A DNA stretch of 64,000 nt from Stropharia rugosoannulata (GCA_028532985.1 JANCIK010000005.1:1060501-1124500); one strand, 5' to 3'. Shown: positions 21,499-34,033, counted from the stretch's first letter. Notes: a model not told the origin generated them from the sequence alone. A program made the numbers and translations.

Positions 21499-22314
21499 AT
21501 GCCTGGCGCCCCGTCGTTGCAACATACATTCCAGGACATCACTGGCACTTGTGAGAATACACAGCCAACCACCATTATTTCCGGTGTCAAGCACACATTT
21601 CGCCCTCTTCGTCCCCGTGTGTTACGAAGACAGGGAGGTTACTACATAATGCCACCTTCACCTGTGTCCCCCAGCCCCGTGCGTGGAAGCAGCGTTTTTT
21701 GCGAAACAAAGGAAACGTGGCCATACGGATTAAAACCAACTCGTACGAAAATTGCATGTAAGAACTTATTCTTGTCGTCGTTTTCTGAAGTAAACCCTGG
21801 AGAAACAGCGTCGCAACTAGTAATCGTCGAACCCTTCCAAATGTCGGACGTGGCAAGAGAAGGCAAAATAGTCAATGCATGCACAGCACGGTTGTTCGAC
21901 CCTTCGCTGGAATACAAGACGTCATTTTCACAGTTGTTGAGCCTGGAATGGCTGCCCGCCTATGGACTATCTGGGGAAGAGTTCTGGAAGTTATTTATGA
22001 GGTGTCAAAAGTGTTCCAATTTCTTGACTACCAGGACCGTCCCCTACCACAGATGTCCCGATAAAGAAGGCCATGAGGATATATTCGGCACAATTGCGGG
22101 GATGAAACAAGTATCCATGAGGCTACTGGATGCCCACGACCCTGACAACGCTGGAGGAGTTCCGATATATGTATTCAAAGATATATTTCATGTCTGCGTA
22201 CACTGCGGTAGGTACATGGCGAAGAAAGTGGCGAGAAACCATTACGATGCGGATCTCAATGACGGCGACTGGTTAAACGATTCAAAGACTTGCATTTTTA
22301 TGCAACAGCGATAG
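21499..22314 (+). CDS. Gene B, left copy: putative zinc-binding protein of unknown function
   Basis: A single exon encodes 271 aa. A Pro/Ser-rich N-terminus leads to LLSLEWLPAYGLSGEEFWKL, which is followed at once by a possible metal site, CQKCSNFLTTRTVPYHRC (CX2C...HX2C). After a short linker comes VSMRLLDAHDPDNAGG and then a second cluster, CVHCGRYMAKKVARNH. The right copy has RCQGCFNFVTARTVPYHKC and RLLDAHDPDNAGG, with all Cys and His of these motifs kept. I do not recognise the family. Two short Cys/His clusters suggest two small zinc ribbons or knuckles, so nucleic-acid or protein binding is likely, but that is inference. It lies just behind gene C and before the divergent A genes. Confidence 0.75.
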   Translation: MPGAPSLQHTFQDITGTCENTQPTTIISGVKHTFRPLRPRVLRRQGGYYIMPPSPVSPSPVRGSSVFCETKETWPYGLKPTRTKIACKNLFLSSFSEVNPGETASQLVIVEPFQMSDVAREGKIVNACTARLFDPSLEYKTSFSQLLSLEWLPAYGLSGEEFWKLFMRCQKCSNFLTTRTVPYHRCPDKEGHEDIFGTIAGMKQVSMRLLDAHDPDNAGGVPIYVFKDIFHVCVHCGRYMAKKVARNHYDADLNDGDWLNDSKTCIFMQQR

Positions 22315-23338
22315 ATTGACAAGTTGGTGGGACGGGTAACAGCCGAAGACGGGGACATACGTGTTCTAGATACAATAATTTAGCATCGACATCTGTCTAT
22401 ATTTCCATAGATAAAGTTCATGCCTACTAACATGACTGGCCTAACAAACGAGCTCAACAAAGCCAGACTTAGCACAGTGTTAGACGAAAATCTTTGAAGA
22501 GACCTGTTTGAAGCATATTACAAAGTCCAATAGAAGCCTAAGAACGATCTCGCTGCATGTACTACTACCTTGGAAGCCAAAGATAGATTGAAGATAGATA
22601 TCTAGACTGTCGCAAGACTGTCGCCTAAGATGGGTTGAAGATGAGCTGCGTACACCTTGGATGCCAAAGGTGGGTAGTTGTTTTATGCTCCATGTACCTT
22701 GAAAGCCAAGATAGTATGTATAGCAAATGTACAGTCCGAGTCATCGAACGTAGACCGAGGGAACGGTCACTGGTGTACATTGAACGCTGATTGCATTACC
22801 ACACTCTTGAAATTCAATCGGAGCTTGAAACACATACATGTTGCTTCAGTTGCGTCTCTGAGACTTGTATGTCAACAGCGCTGTCTCTGGCTTCCTGGAC
22901 ACAGCTGGACGTCACAAATACTTACTCCAATTGGCTTCAAGTCAACAGTGCTGTCTCTGGCTTCCTGGACACCACTGGACACCTTCTCAATCCTTGCTTG
23001 CTTCCTAGCACGAATCGTTGACTATCCTACTATCCTGGCTGCCGGGATACTATTGGGACGTTTTTGCTATGCACATCCACCATATATCTTACTTGCAAAC
23101 TCAAGGCAGCCCTTATGGAATGGATCTGCCATATGTTTCAATCCCAGCTCCGGTTGCTGTATCTATTAGTGCCCATTGAATCTTTATTTTTCCGCCAAAC
23201 GAAATGGAAGGGCGAGTAATTATTCTTAGGAACCAGCTCTGCAGACATGCTTTAACAAATGTACAACGTTTAAGTCAATACAAAGCTTTGTTTACCACCC
23301 GAACGCGAATCTTTTGAAGCTCCCCACAGTAGTATCAA
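22315..23338. other. Spacer with a short direct duplication
   Basis: No gene is recognised. A 40-bp sequence (TCAACAG-C/T-GCTGTCTCTGGC and following) occurs at about 22871-22910 and again at 22941-22980, an offset of 70 bp. Phrases around CCTTGGATGCCAAAG also recur loosely. Confidence 0.5.
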
Positions 23339-24114
23339 TCAAGAAGGCCAATACTTCGATGCACACGTCAGCGTGCATTTCTTAATTGCCCCGCTTTCCA
23401 GTTTACCTTTCAAGCGCGTTTGAAGCAATTGAACAGTGTCGCCTTCCAGAATAATGGAACCCTTTTCCACGCAGGGAGTCCTTAGAAGTAACTGCTTTCC
23501 GATATCAGAATATGACTTCTACCGCCAGCTTTCGATCTACCTTGTCACCAATACAAACTCTTTGGACATCGAACCCGTCAGGGAATGGCGCGTACGAGCG
23601 AGCATGGACAATGGCATAGCCGTCAGAAAGGAAAAATGTTGCGCTGTGAATCGTGTCGCCTTCGCATGTTTCATAGGCAATTTGCATGATCTGCACCAGT
23701 ACTTTTATTGGGTTTTCAAGACGCTGACATCCTGGAAGTACCGGCCATTCCGCATCAAAGCCTGTCCCTGGGATTACCGACTCGGCGAGGTTAGAAGCCA
23801 GGAGTTCCTCGTATATTGAGTATTGCAAATCCGTGGCGAATTGGTCTTCGTCTACATACACCCGTCTATAGCACATAGCTAGCCATTGCTAAACACAGAT
23901 AATAAATCAGTATTAGGACTGGAATCGCCATGGAACTGTTTACTTGATCTATGACGGGGCAGGAATATTCTTTCATTACCCATTGCAGCAGGGAGATTGG
24001 AAACGTTATATCGGTTGAGAGTAACTTGGGTGCATGCATTTTCGACCAAAACTGGAAATTCTCCATTTCCTCTTCCGACATTAAGCGCTGGTGTTCTCGT
24101 CCGGACTCTTGCAT
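23339..24114 (-). CDS. Gene A', left tandem paralogue of gene A, 3 exons
   Basis: Exons 24114-23944, 23888-23541 and 23494-23339 close in phase 0 to give 224 aa. The match to gene A (25167-24332) covers all three exons: exon 1 ends ...IDQ versus ...IDK; exon 2 has EELLASNLAESV, FFLSDG, HARSYAPFPDGFDVQRVCIGDK; exon 3 has VEKGSIILEG and KLESGAIKKC, and ends KYWPS. No known domain is recognised. The two A genes are arranged head to tail on the minus strand, divergent from the neighbouring Plavaka gene. Similarity is low enough that the duplication is not recent. Confidence 0.65.
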
Positions 24115-24331
24115 GTTGTCGCGTCTTTACTATTGAAGTGAGACGAGTTCTTACCCTGGTGCGTATGCCTCTTTTAAAGAAATATGAGAACTCATCAAAA
24201 TCGTGTCTTGTAGATGCTGATCCGTAATTGCTCTGCGTAAAACTGCGCCCGCATGATTTAGCGCAAGTCATCATGAAATTATTTTGACGCATCCTAAGGA
24301 GAACCCTTGCTACGGACAGCATTACGACCTA

Positions 24332-25167
24332 CTATTGCCAGTATTCCGGATCACAAGCTATTATACACTTTCTAGATGCGCCGCTTTCCAAATTACCCAA
24401 CATACACTCCGGGAAATATAAACATCTGGCACTGCGCATTTCAAGGAGTAACGATCCGTTTTCAACAAAAGGTCTGGATAAAATCAACTAATTGTTTACG
24501 ATGATTTAATTATTGACCAATTTCTCTGCCTGGAAGCACTTACTTTGCTCCCAATCCTTACGTGTTCGGTGTCCAGGCCTTCTGGAAAGGGGGCGCGTGC
24601 ATGTGCCTTGATTAGTTTCTTGCCGTCCGATATGATGTAATGGATTTCTTGCATATTGTCGTCGCCGTGTGTTTCGAATGAAACTTGCAAGACTTGGACC
24701 AACAAGTTTCTTGAAGTCATCAGATTCTCGCCATCCTCGGGTAACGACCATTCTTCTCCGGGTCTATGTACTATCGAATTTGCCAAGTTTGACCCTAGAA
24801 ACTGCCAGTACATAGACAGCAGTAGTTTGTTACAATCGACTCCTTTCCCTTGAACCTTTATATCGGCCAATATGTCTTCGTCTGTCAAATGCCATAGAAA
24901 GCAATCCCAAAGCCACTCCTGCCAAGACAAGTTCAGTTTTTTGTAAGACGGAATTTACCCAAAATTTATCCGTCTTACTTTATCGATGCGACTCTGTAAA
25001 GACAGAGAATCTGCCCATTGTTGAGCGGCAGACCACCCAAATAACATAATTTCTGTTGTTTCGAATGGGAATAGCGATTTGTCCATTGCTTCTGAAAACG
25101 AAGAGATTTGCGCACGGCGTCTATGAGAAGGAGTCAAATCGTCCCAGTTGGCAGAGAATAGACTCAA
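24332..25167 (-). CDS. Gene A, left copy: unknown small protein, 3 exons, intact
   Basis: Exons 25167-24979, 24918-24544 and 24487-24332 give 239 aa, all junctions in phase 0. Conserved elements are LFGWSAAQQWADSL, WLWDCFLWHLTDED, YWQFLGSNLANSI, the motif IHYIISDG, then KAHARAPFPEGLDTEHVRIGSK, and VENGSLLLEMRSA. The protein is rich in Trp and has no obvious signal peptide or membrane helix. Its right partner at 50949-51695 keeps each of these blocks. It is transcribed away from the Plavaka gene, with 410 bp between their ATGs, so the two may share a bidirectional promoter. Function is unknown. Confidence 0.72.
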
Positions 25168-25577
25168 GTAAGTTTGTATTATTATGTTTACTCATAGCTG
25201 AGGCTTATGTACTCGCATACTATACAGCTGCGTAATGTGTTTACATCACACTTGCTCCGCTTGGTTAACCCTAAAAAACTGCGCGGATTAAAGCTTCATG
25301 ACCCTACGGGATGTCAGATGTTTGAAAATTGTGTTGTTTACTGTTTGACACCGTCAGGTTGACTGTGCCTTCAGTACGAACTGCGCATCTGACTCTAGAT
25401 CAGATCGGAACAAGGAGGTGCAAGGGAGAGCCTACAACACAAGCGTGTTCTGGTTGTTGACTCACCTGTTTCACTACTGCCGATATGGATATGATGTTAA
25501 CGTGAGTACAGGGAGGGATTGTCATTGAGCAAAGTCATCTTCCCGACTTCCTTGTATCGTTTCTGCTCAACAGTCGT
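25168..25577. promoter_or_regulatory. Divergent intergenic region between gene A and Plavaka-L
   Basis: This 410-bp region separates the start codons of two divergently transcribed genes. The equivalent region on the right (50392-50948) separates the same pair. No specific box can be assigned with confidence. Confidence 0.4.
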
Positions 25578-28500
25578 ATGCCGCAGGAGTTTTCTTGTGT
25601 CCCATCGTGCGGGAAAACATTCGCAAGGCCAGCTTCACTGTCAAAGCACAAACTAGGCTGTGCGCAAGTGCATGAAACCCGCAAAAAAGCTCTTGAGGCA
25701 CGCTCTTATTCTAGAGTAGAATATGCGTCCCCCACGGTAGATCCTCGTCGTAGGCGTTTCTCCGTATGTTTTAACGCCCCACAATGAAACAGAATCATAT
25801 TTGCTGACACCAGTTTACTCCAGAGCTTGGTTACTAGTGAACATGGTCAGCATCCCCGTGGGCCAAGCTACGTTGCAACAACTTCCCCAACGACTGCTGC
25901 AGCGCCAAGCGTCGGAGCAACATTAGACACCCCGATGCTAGCTGCTTCCATTTCTGATTGTAGTAACGATAACATGCTCTCGCCTTCTCCACTCACTCGG
26001 TCTAGTCATCCGAGGTACAGAATCCCTGCACGATTTGTGGACACTCCCCCGGAACCGCTTGCCCCAGTTGATGATTTCGAATCTAATGTGCCGACTGTCC
26101 TGGCGATTGTCCGTAACAAGCTAATTACACCGGCAAATAATTTTGGGCTATACAGAGATTACGAATGGCGCCCAACTTATGATCCAAGTGGTCAGTTGTC
26201 ATTAGAAGATCTAGCTAATACACCCGAATCACCACCTGCTATTGGCAACTCTGATGCCAAAGAAGAGATACGTTCAGTTTACTGGCCATTCCCTAATATC
26301 ACTATTTGGCGAACAGTGTCCTGGATGAACAATGGAATCACTACGAAATCAGAAGGAGAAGTAACATCTTTTGTGAAGAACATTGTTCAACAAACCGACT
26401 TTGACGTGCACCATTTCGATAACTTCGATGCACATAGAGAAAACTGTCGTTTCGACAGAGCTGTAGCTAAAACGGATTCTATCAGGAGTCAATTTATGGA
26501 GTCTTCAGTCGATATTCTTGTACCATCAGGCAGTGTCAATATTGCACCTCAAACGTTTACAGTCTCAGGTTTACTTCATCGTAGTCTCAGTGCAACAATT
26601 GTCAAAGCATTTCAAGACGGTCTTTCCCACATGCTGCACTACTCACCGTTTAAAGTTTTTCACCGCAATGCTCATACTGGTCACGTTCAACGTGTTTACG
26701 ACGAACTGTATACTACGGATGCCTTCCTGTCGGAGCATGAAAAGTTACAAAACTATGGCCAACTACCTTCGGATGCTATAAATTGCAAGCTTGAAAGAGC
26801 AGTGGCTGCTTTAATGATTTCATCGGACGGGACACATTTAACAAATTTTGGCAACGCCAAAGCCTGGCCTATTTACTTGATGCTTGGAAACTTGTCAAAG
26901 TATGTTCGCTGTAGGCCTAAGTCGGGTGCAATGTACCACTTGGCCTATATCCCATCGGTAAAATGTGAATCATTCCTATTTATACCAGGATATTGACAAA
27001 TATCATAGCTCCCTGACTCGTTTTCTGACATGGCTTCCAATTTCCATTCGAAGTGGAGAACCCAAAAGGATGACATACTGAGGCATTGCCGACGAGAACT
27101 AATGCATGCTATCTGGAAAAAAATACTTGATGATGAATTCATTCATGGGTACTGTTATGGCATTGTCATAAAATGCAGCGACGGAATAGAGAGAAGAATA
27201 TACCCTCGGTTCTTCACATACTCTGCTGATTATCCCGAAAAGTGAGGCAATATTATTTAACTACAATTGAATAAAATAAAATAACATGCTTATTCTTCAT
27301 TTTTATTCTAGGGTTCTGCTTGCGACTATCCGGGGTGAAGGCTTATATCCTTGTCCAAGATGTCTTGTCCCCAAATCTCGAATGGATCGTCTGGGAACGA
27401 AGCAAGATAATGGCGTACGGTCCTCCCAGGTCAGGCAGCACATGGCCTCAAATGTTAAAGCTGCTCGCGAAGCCATATATAATTTGGGCCTCGGAATTCG
27501 GAGTCAGGCTGTAGAGAACTTACTGAAAGAATTTTCCGGTGTTCCTACCATTGTAAGTTTCTACATGTCACACTGATGGATGAGCGACGACTTACTCTCC
27601 ATAGAATGCTTTTGTAGATCGTTTGGGTAATGGTTATAACCCATCTGAAATGCTCGTCCCCGATCTCATGCATGAATTTGAGCTTGGTGTCTGGAAAATG
27701 TTATTCATACATTTAATCCGCCTTCTTCATGTGTCAGGCAAGGGGACCAACGATCGAGTGATTCAACTAGATAGAAGGTTTGTAATGAATTAATTTTGAA
27801 GATGACCTTATCTGAGGTCTTGTAAATGTCAGATTCAGGGAAATACTCCCTTTCGGACGTGATACCATCCGAAGATTCTCTGATAATGTTTCCGACATGA
27901 AAAAACTTGCAGCTCGAGACTACGAGGACATTTTGCAGGTAAGAGGTCCTTCTATGTAACAACAAGCAGCCATTGATAAGCAATAGTGTGCTATTCCAGC
28001 TTTCGAAGGGCTACTCGAGCCCCCACATAATGCGCGACTAATGACGTTGCTTTATCGTACAGCCGAGCTACATTGCTTGCTCAAGTTTCGCTTACATACC
28101 GAGGACACCCTTGAAAGAACTCAACAACTGATCTTCGAATTTGGGAAACTTATGCGGCAGTTTCGCGATACCACATGCAAGGAATTTCGGACAGTAGAGC
28201 TTCCAAAAGAGAAAGCCGCTCGATTCCGGAGGGAGGGAGCCAAAGTAGCGTCAGGAGCAAAAACGACGCCGGCAGAAAAGGTGGGAACAGGTAGAATAAA
28301 ACAGCTCAATCTAACCACTACAAAATTTCATGCACTGGGAGATTATGTTCAATACATACGCAAATATGGTACTACTGACTCGTATACCACACAACTGGTT
28401 TGTTATAATGTTGATAGTGAAGAACAACGCTCATTACTGGATTGCACTTAGGGTGAAGCTGCTCATGGCCCTCTCAAAAAGGCCTACGCCATGACAAACA

Positions 28501-29679
28501 AGCGAAATGCATTAAAACAAATGAGCAACATTCACATGCGTCAACAATTACTCAAAAGCCAGGCAGAACTTCAGGAGTACGAGGAAGCTAGCAAACCAGA
28601 AATTTTAGCAAAGCACCACGTAATCTCGCATGTAAGGAATGATTCCTTGAATATTTTTACGTTCGTTCAAGATGGCGATCCTGCAAAAAAGGTATCGAGC
28701 CCTCCAAGTTTACTTTTAAAAGATGATGAAAAAATCATTACTTTTTTGCCTTCGTAGGGCTTCATCCCGAAATTACAGGATCATCTACTTGGCCGACTGC
28801 TTAACCTTGACTTCGACGGCGATGACCCCGATGTTTTTAATCATGAAGACCGCAACACAGTACGCTTGCGAAATTCGTCGATTTACAGACATTGTACTGC
28901 CAGAATCAACTACACAACGTATGATATACGCCGCGAATTTGACACCATAAATCCCAAAACTCGCCCATATGTAATGATGGCACGCCCTGCACGAGGCTCT
29001 GAATCCGACGGCCATATGTTCTGGTATGCTCAAGTACTGGGCATATTCCATGCCGACGTGCAGCATATAGGGCGTCGGTCTACCACTAGCTTCACATGGC
29101 AACAGATGGATTTTCTATGGGTAAGATGGCTTGGCGCTGAGCCTGGGACGGTGCATAGTCAGAGAAGCCCAAAGCTTCCTATGATTGGATATGTACCGGA
29201 AGACGACGACCTTGCATTTGGCTTCTTGGATCCTAGCCTCGTCATAAGAGGTTGCCACTTAATACCCGCATTCGTCAATGGTCGTACAAATACACTACTA
29301 CGTACAGAACAACCTACAGAAGCCCGACCAAGTGGGAATACATCAGACTGGGTGAATTACTATGTTGGAATGTAAGTAAGCCTGTATGTGTACTAGTACT
29401 TTGTCAGCCTAACAATAAGAAACTTGCAGCTTTGTTGACCGAGACATGTTTATGCGCTTTTCTGGAATGGGTATCGGTCACCGTGAAATGACACCTGCGA
29501 GTCTGCCAGACGTAGAACCTGATATTATGGAGCTTCAAACTTCTGTTAATACTGAGTCCGACTCAGAAAGTCATAGCGAAGAGGACATATCTTCAGGCGA
29601 GGAAGAGTCAGAAGCTGAGGCTGAAATAGACGACGAAACGTATTCCGATTTCTCTGACAGAGAATACGACGACCTATAG
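25578..29679 (+). CDS. Plavaka-type transposase, left copy, 10 exons, intact
   Basis: Exons 25578-25763, 25824-26957, 27009-27241, 27312-27552, 27605-27777, 27833-27938, 27987-28397, 28452-28691, 28758-29371 and 29430-29679 close in frame to 1195 aa. An N-terminal Cys2-His-Cys finger (CVPSCGKTF...HKLGC) probably binds DNA. The Plavaka core follows: YEWRP-YDPSGQLS, WMNNGITTKSEGEV, VDILVPSG, LLHRSL, HYSPFKVFHRN, the acidic site SSDGTHLTNFGNA, and later PDLMHEFELGVWK, which I take as parts of the RNase H-fold acidic centre. The tail is very acidic. Plavaka elements are CACTA-like cut-and-paste transposons of basidiomycetes. No stop or frameshift was found, so this copy may be active. No terminal inverted repeats were identified around it. 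Confidence 0.88.
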
Positions 29680-32600
29680 ATACTAACTACTTCATATCCC
29701 CGAGCCATTGTAAAAGACTTGGAGTGCACTAGAATTTGTTCGTCACCGCGTCCATTTTATAACTGTTTCTCTGGTCAGCTCAGACGCGCCAGAACGGATC
29801 CATTAACCACTTGGGCCGGAGTCACTGTGTGCTAGGTTATGCCTCTGACTACTTTGATAAATGCCGGATCTACTTCCCCATTGAACCAATATTAAATTCC
29901 ATGCCGAGCTTCTTCGTACCTTCCCTTGACAAGCGTAGCCGCGAGACTACAGTGAGTAGATAGATACCCAGTGGCGTGAGTTTTATGCCTATGGAACGAG
30001 AGTGCTGTATATTGAACTGCAACTTGGCGGGAGGGCTGGTTTCAAGTTACCGCTTCACAAAAGCTAGTATGGCCATCTCGAGTCTTATGAGGATAAGGCG
30101 ATTTTGACCGAAGCTACTCGGGAACAAGGAGATCTACATTTACCGCCGCAACAAGGAAAAGAGTGAGATCGTGATAAGAGGGGCACCCACATCCACCTGC
30201 CATGCTGAGCTTGAGCAAATCTATTTGGCTCAGCCATCAATTTTTCCGCTCAACCATACTAGCTCTCTGATGTATACGTCCCCACCCTCCCCGGTCCTTA
30301 CCGCCCCACCCCGCGTGCTCCTCACACGCGTTGCTGTACGTCCGGAATCGTCTCCTCTATTGTTCATAACCTCAGTGACCGTGACTAGATTGGACAGTCA
30401 TGCTCTTCGCTGCGCTCGACTTTTTTTATCCCTCCAATAGTACTTGCCAACTAGCTCGGCACGCTAGCCGACTTGGAGCTGCTCGTTGGCAAGTCCCTCC
30501 TCTTTCGTCTATCCTTCGGATGACTGCCAAGCAAAAATTCACGACAGTAAGCGTTCGCTTTTTATCCTCCATTCATGTCTCGTTTCTCTGATCAGTGTCC
30601 GCTTTTCACGTCTATCAATGGTCCGCAGGCAGTTCAAGTTACTCTTCATACAGCTTCTCGAAGTTTACGATATCTGCGAGTCTGCTTTGTATTGACTTTA
30701 CAGGCTCTTCAGGAGTGATAACAGCCTTTGTAGCATGTCGCCCGGCGGTTGCTATCCGCGGGAGAGAAACTGGAGATACAAAAGCATGTCATCCGAGAGA
30801 AAGATTTTCCTGACAGCCGCAATCCAGTAGACGAACTCTGTTTATGTAACTATGCAAGACCTCCCCGCTTCCCCCGATCATACAACAACGGTGCAGTCAG
30901 TATAGAAGGCTATCCGCATGCCCTAGTACTTTCCCAGTTCCTTATGGCTTCCCGCCGATCCGTGTCTCATGTTTAATACAGGTCTCTATCTCATCTGCAA
31001 TCCGTGTTCACTACCACCGCCACCGCCACCGCTCCCGCCGCTCGTCATTGATAAAGCAGTCACGAATATAGTCCTGTCGGTATTCCGTAGTGCATGCAGG
31101 TAAAGGATCCCCAAGAAATATCGTATCAGTATCCACAGGAGTGCGCGTGTGCATGAGCATGAGCAGAATGGTTCGGCGGGTAGTACGAGGCCGCAGCGCT
31201 GATAAATTCGGAAATCCTGGCACGTAATATCATCAGTTACTTGCTCTTGAACTTCGCCAGGACTGAGTATACTTCAAAACCTAATGTCTAGAGCTATCAA
31301 CTGGGACATGCTGTATCTCTGAATGCGAGAGATATGAGCATATTCATGATTCATTCGGCGTGGAGAGCCTTAACTAACTAGTAACGAATACACAACAGTG
31401 CGTTGCGTTTAAAGATACGGATGAACTTATGCAATTATGGATATGATCACAAGTTATCGGCCACGCACATTTTCTGGATTAGACTCTAGATACAGGGATC
31501 AAGGCGCTCTCGCCTGTATCAAGGACTCTGCGCAAATGTAAAGAGGTTGGTTAATGCATACAGAAAGCACGCAGATCCGTACTTGCAGAAGGCAAAGAAA
31601 TCCTTGAAATTGTCGCGCGGCTCCTCCCTGACGCCATCGAGGAGAGGCTAATGCTCAACTAGGGGGTGTACAACAGCTCGGGGCGGGACCTCGGACACAC
31701 GATATTCGAGAGTGGCGGCAGGACGGGCCTTTCGGGCAACGGACATGACCTCATCTCCAGATGGTTTCACTGGAGGGTGAATCCTTACATTAGCACAAGA
31801 AGAGGCTGTTTCTAGTGGTCACAGCTGCTTACATTTGTGTACTAGGTCACCGCGTCCATTGGAATAAACCGCCACGCGCTTCGGGCCCGTAGTTTGCAAG
31901 TAGTCTCTCCGACTCACGCGTCTTGGCAAATGAGTCAACGCCTTTCTGTGCTCGCATGCTATGGCCATGCGGATTATCCGACAACCTGCTAGCTAGGCAA
32001 GTCAGCCCAGCTTTTACTGTCCATGTGCACGATCCACTAACACTTTGTGCGCCCAAGTGATCCGTCGTGAAATGGTCGTCGCGCTCCCGATATTTCAAGT
32101 AAGCATTACTTCCTGACATAGGCATGTCCCAATATCTAGTACGTATCCCGAAATAAGTCATATCAAACAAGTTCTTAACGTCGATATACAATGCTTACCA
32201 TACAATAAGAGACCATCGTTAGATAAGGACTTCATGATGCTTTCCGTCGATCGTTGCTCATGGCCAGGCCTAGTATGCTACTGATAGCCTAGGATGACAT
32301 TCAGTTCGTCCATTCGACAACATTGGACTACACTCTTATATCCCAGGGTGCTGGCATGTTTTCCTCCTCGTCCTTGTCACCGCTTGCACTTGCACTGCCG
32401 CGCATGTATCTCTGTAAACGCGAACGAACTGGGTACGCAAAATAAGCTCAGCAGGCTCTGTGTTTGGAAAGAACCATACTCACAAGGAATATCAGTTCGT
32501 CTGGAGTAGTGATTGCAGGAGCAAACGTGACGGATTATCGTCATTCTGAGTTAGAGGTCTCCCTGTTCTCAGAATATCTCAGGCCTGGCCCGCTTCACAT

Positions 32601-33324
32601 CGTCGCAGTTCGCATGCGAAGGGCATTTTTGAAAGCCGTGTGCCCGGGAAGTTGTCCACAATTTCTCGTGGTATTTCTCCTGGCAAAGTATGTTATGTGA
32701 GCAGGCCCGGATCGATGACACTGGGTAGGCACAGTCGGGACTCCTGGGGGCTCCATGGCATGGTATCGCATCGGGATGACAGGCGTACGTCACGTTGTTG
32801 CCTCAGCGCAACGTTCAGGAAGAAGAGGAAAGCAGTACAGTTTATGAAAACACGCTGTCGGGTACTAGTATGATTGGGTCGGAGGCCGTAGTTGAGCGTC
32901 ATATCCGAACATACCTGCCCGGGCAATACTATCTCCAGAAGTCCTACATCTCCGATTGTGGATTTTACGAGTCAGAATAGCAAATTCAAGTATTCAGGTA
33001 AATAATAAAGGTATCGAAATTTCGATGTGAGATGATTGTTGCGGTAAGCTCAGGAAGATCACGCCGGTAGTACATGATCATGGTCTGTTTGTACGTCTAG
33101 GAAGCGATAAATTCGGTACTCCGAATTTGATCACGTCTCCGATTGTTTACTCTTCTTCCTACGATTTCATGCCACTCACTACTAACTCCATCCAAATAGA
33201 TTCAACTCGTAAAATCATACCGTGACCTTTACCGGCCAACGCCAGTGCCTTTAACAAAACGTTTTGGTGAAACCTCAATAGTACTTCACGGACTCCGACG
33301 AGTTGAACGATCATCATCCGACAA
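29680..33324. other. Central region, left part: no confident gene
   Basis: I find no confident gene. A minus-strand frame at 31847-32191 looks protein-like and is listed separately. The rest has short frames with biased composition. A pyrimidine-rich, promoter-like stretch runs at about 30270-30450. Confidence 0.4.
31847..32191 (-). pseudogene. Protein-like fragment of unknown origin
   Basis: The 114-codon open frame contains FGIRTRYWDMPMSG, LKYRERDDHFTTDHLGAQS and ASRLSDNPHGHSMRA. Its composition is that of a folded protein and not of random frame. I cannot name the family. No believable exons extend it on either side, so I treat it as a remnant of a longer gene. Confidence 0.35.
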
Positions 33325-34033
33325 ATGTCAATAGTCATCCTAGTTCAACCACCATTGACTTCCGCTACCCCCGCTCCAACGATATTCGAAAGAAGCTCGC
33401 CCGACCTTATTTTTGACCTGGAGCTCGAATATACGCAGTCAGACATACAACAAATAAATTATTACGGTCCTATTTGGTCTACCCTACAGTATTTCATTAC
33501 ACCCAAGGTATGTTTTTGCTTTCAAGTCTAGGCTCCCCATTTACTGAGTCTCCTCTTCATCCGACGCTCCTCTTTGCATTCGTTTTTATTCTCCCTACCG
33601 TTTCACCTTTGTTCGCTCCGGGTGCTTTTAGCGGAAGGCTCCCCCGCGGCCCAATACTATAACCACAGACTCATTCAGACGATACAAGGTGCCAGCATAC
33701 GTACAAATTGGATATGCTCAACCCTCGACTATGGTAAGCCTTCAAGTCATCTTCTTTGTACTTTAGCCCCTTCCAAGGTCACGGTGACTCACCGACCTTC
33801 TACTGTTTTTTCAGGTGTCACGAATTGAGGCCCTATCATGCTCCAAGGACACTATCATTGTCATACCTTATGACTCGGATGAAAGGGAAGACAACGTTGA
33901 ATGTTCCTCAATTGTGGGATACATTCTAGTAGGAGCTTTGGGTGACGAAGTTAAGAAGGGACTGAGGGATATCTTGTCCTCGTTGAAGTTCGGCTGGCTC
34001 GTTGTCAAGTCACGAACATGTCCACGACGGTAA
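33325..34033 (+). CDS. Small spliced gene of unknown function in the centre
   Basis: Three exons, 33325-33507, 33632-33733 and 33815-34033, all in phase 0 with GT-AG introns, give about 167 aa. The first exon contains FDLELEYTQSDIQ and STLQYFITPK; the second is Pro/Arg/Thr-rich; the third is IIVIPYDSDERED followed by IVGYILVGALGDEVKKGL. No domain is recognised. The coherent splicing supports a real or recently real gene. It lies outside the mirrored modules. Confidence 0.45.
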
